Source: CAZALT01 sp964485515 (GTDB taxonomy: Bacteria; Actinomycetota; Acidimicrobiia; Acidimicrobiales; Acidimicrobilacustridaceae). From it: a stretch of 23,584 nt of DNA. Positions 23,530 to 23,584 of this stretch are shown here, piece after piece. Location: positions 1 through 23,584 of the forward strand of contig CAZALT010000039.1 in NCBI GenBank assembly GCA_964485515.1, given 5' to 3'. Both the position numbers and the translations under genes were made by a program. A model generated the notes under the pieces. That model was not told where the DNA came from. It saw nothing but the letters and a program-made list of their open reading frames with translations, and ran no database searches. Positions within the stretch are counted from its first letter, which is position 1. Every line of letters begins with the position of its first letter.

Positions 23530-23584
23530 TCGCGAGTCGCGAGTCGCGAGTCGCGAGTCGCGAGTCGCGAGTCGCGAGTCGCGA
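23530..23584. repeat. 7-bp tandem repeat ending the contig
   Basis: The last 55 bases are pure TCGCGAG repeats, nearly eight copies. TCGCGA is itself palindromic, so adjacent copies can pair on either strand. The length equals the 55-bp k-mer inferred from the two gaps, meaning the assembly stopped because the repeat is at least that long. Its true length is unknown. It directly follows the DUF4328 gene and could mark a converging intergenic region. Confidence 0.9.

Overview
The window looks like one complete metagenome-assembled contig from a high-GC actinobacterium. Gene content and style fit the Acidimicrobiia, but that is an inference from general features (GC-rich third positions, many acyl-CoA dehydrogenases, GTG/TTG starts, very short or absent 5' leaders, a SAM-IV-like riboswitch before metX), not a marker-gene placement. 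There are no rRNA or tRNA genes, insertion sequences, phage genes or CRISPR arrays. Most of the window is ordinary chromosomal metabolism and housekeeping.

Layout. 1-189: two copies of a 72-bp repeat, no gene. 190-2169 (+): a DsbA/FrnE-type thiol oxidoreductase, a small conserved protein, and an unrecognised 263-aa protein. 2205-4071 (-): rsgA (30S ribosome maturation GTPase) followed by a Nudix hydrolase. 4118-4177: a 12-bp tandem repeat, then a 73-aa tail-anchored membrane protein (+). 4675-6997 (+): a three-PAS GGDEF diguanylate cyclase overlapping a VOC-fold protein. 7020-11176 (+): two large acyl-CoA dehydrogenases, one with two tandem ACAD modules (FadE34-like) and one FadE5/DmdC-like. 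11185-12383 (+): lgt, interrupted by a 100-N gap, with an acidic repetitive tail. 12357-13412 (-): an APH/choline-kinase-fold phosphotransferase, convergent with and overlapping lgt. 13690-15432 (+): a Cys-type glutathione peroxidase and a DEAD-box RNA helicase. 15550-18837 (+): a zinc-ribbon membrane protein with an extracytoplasmic beta domain, apparently translationally coupled to a solitary gamma-class N6-adenine DNA methyltransferase that is split by a second 100-N gap. 18891-21549 (+): promoter, SAM-IV-like riboswitch, metX and a PLP trans-sulfuration enzyme, forming a methionine operon. 21559-22317 (-): an enoyl-CoA hydratase/isomerase family protein with isomerase-like active-site spacing. 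22411-23526 (+): a double-zinc-ribbon DUF4328 membrane protein. The contig ends in a 7-bp tandem repeat.

How the parts work together. The methionine operon is the clearest functional unit: the leader RNA should sense S-adenosylmethionine and control homoserine acylation and sulfhydrylation. The acyl-CoA dehydrogenases and the isomerase-like protein point to fatty-acid or sterol-like substrate degradation, although they do not form one operon. The methyltransferase has no restriction or defence partner in view.

Assembly quality matters here. Both N gaps are exactly 100 N and are flanked by identical 55-bp sequences. The contig also ends in exactly 55 nt of pure 7-bp repeat. This is the signature of a k=55 de Bruijn assembly. 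Collapsing each duplicated 55-mer plus its Ns (155 nt) restores an open frame in both lgt and the methyltransferase, so neither gene should be called a pseudogene. I found no convincing new multi-gene system. The best leads are the methyltransferase with its coupled zinc-ribbon membrane protein, the structured leader before the diguanylate cyclase, and the terminal 72-bp repeat.
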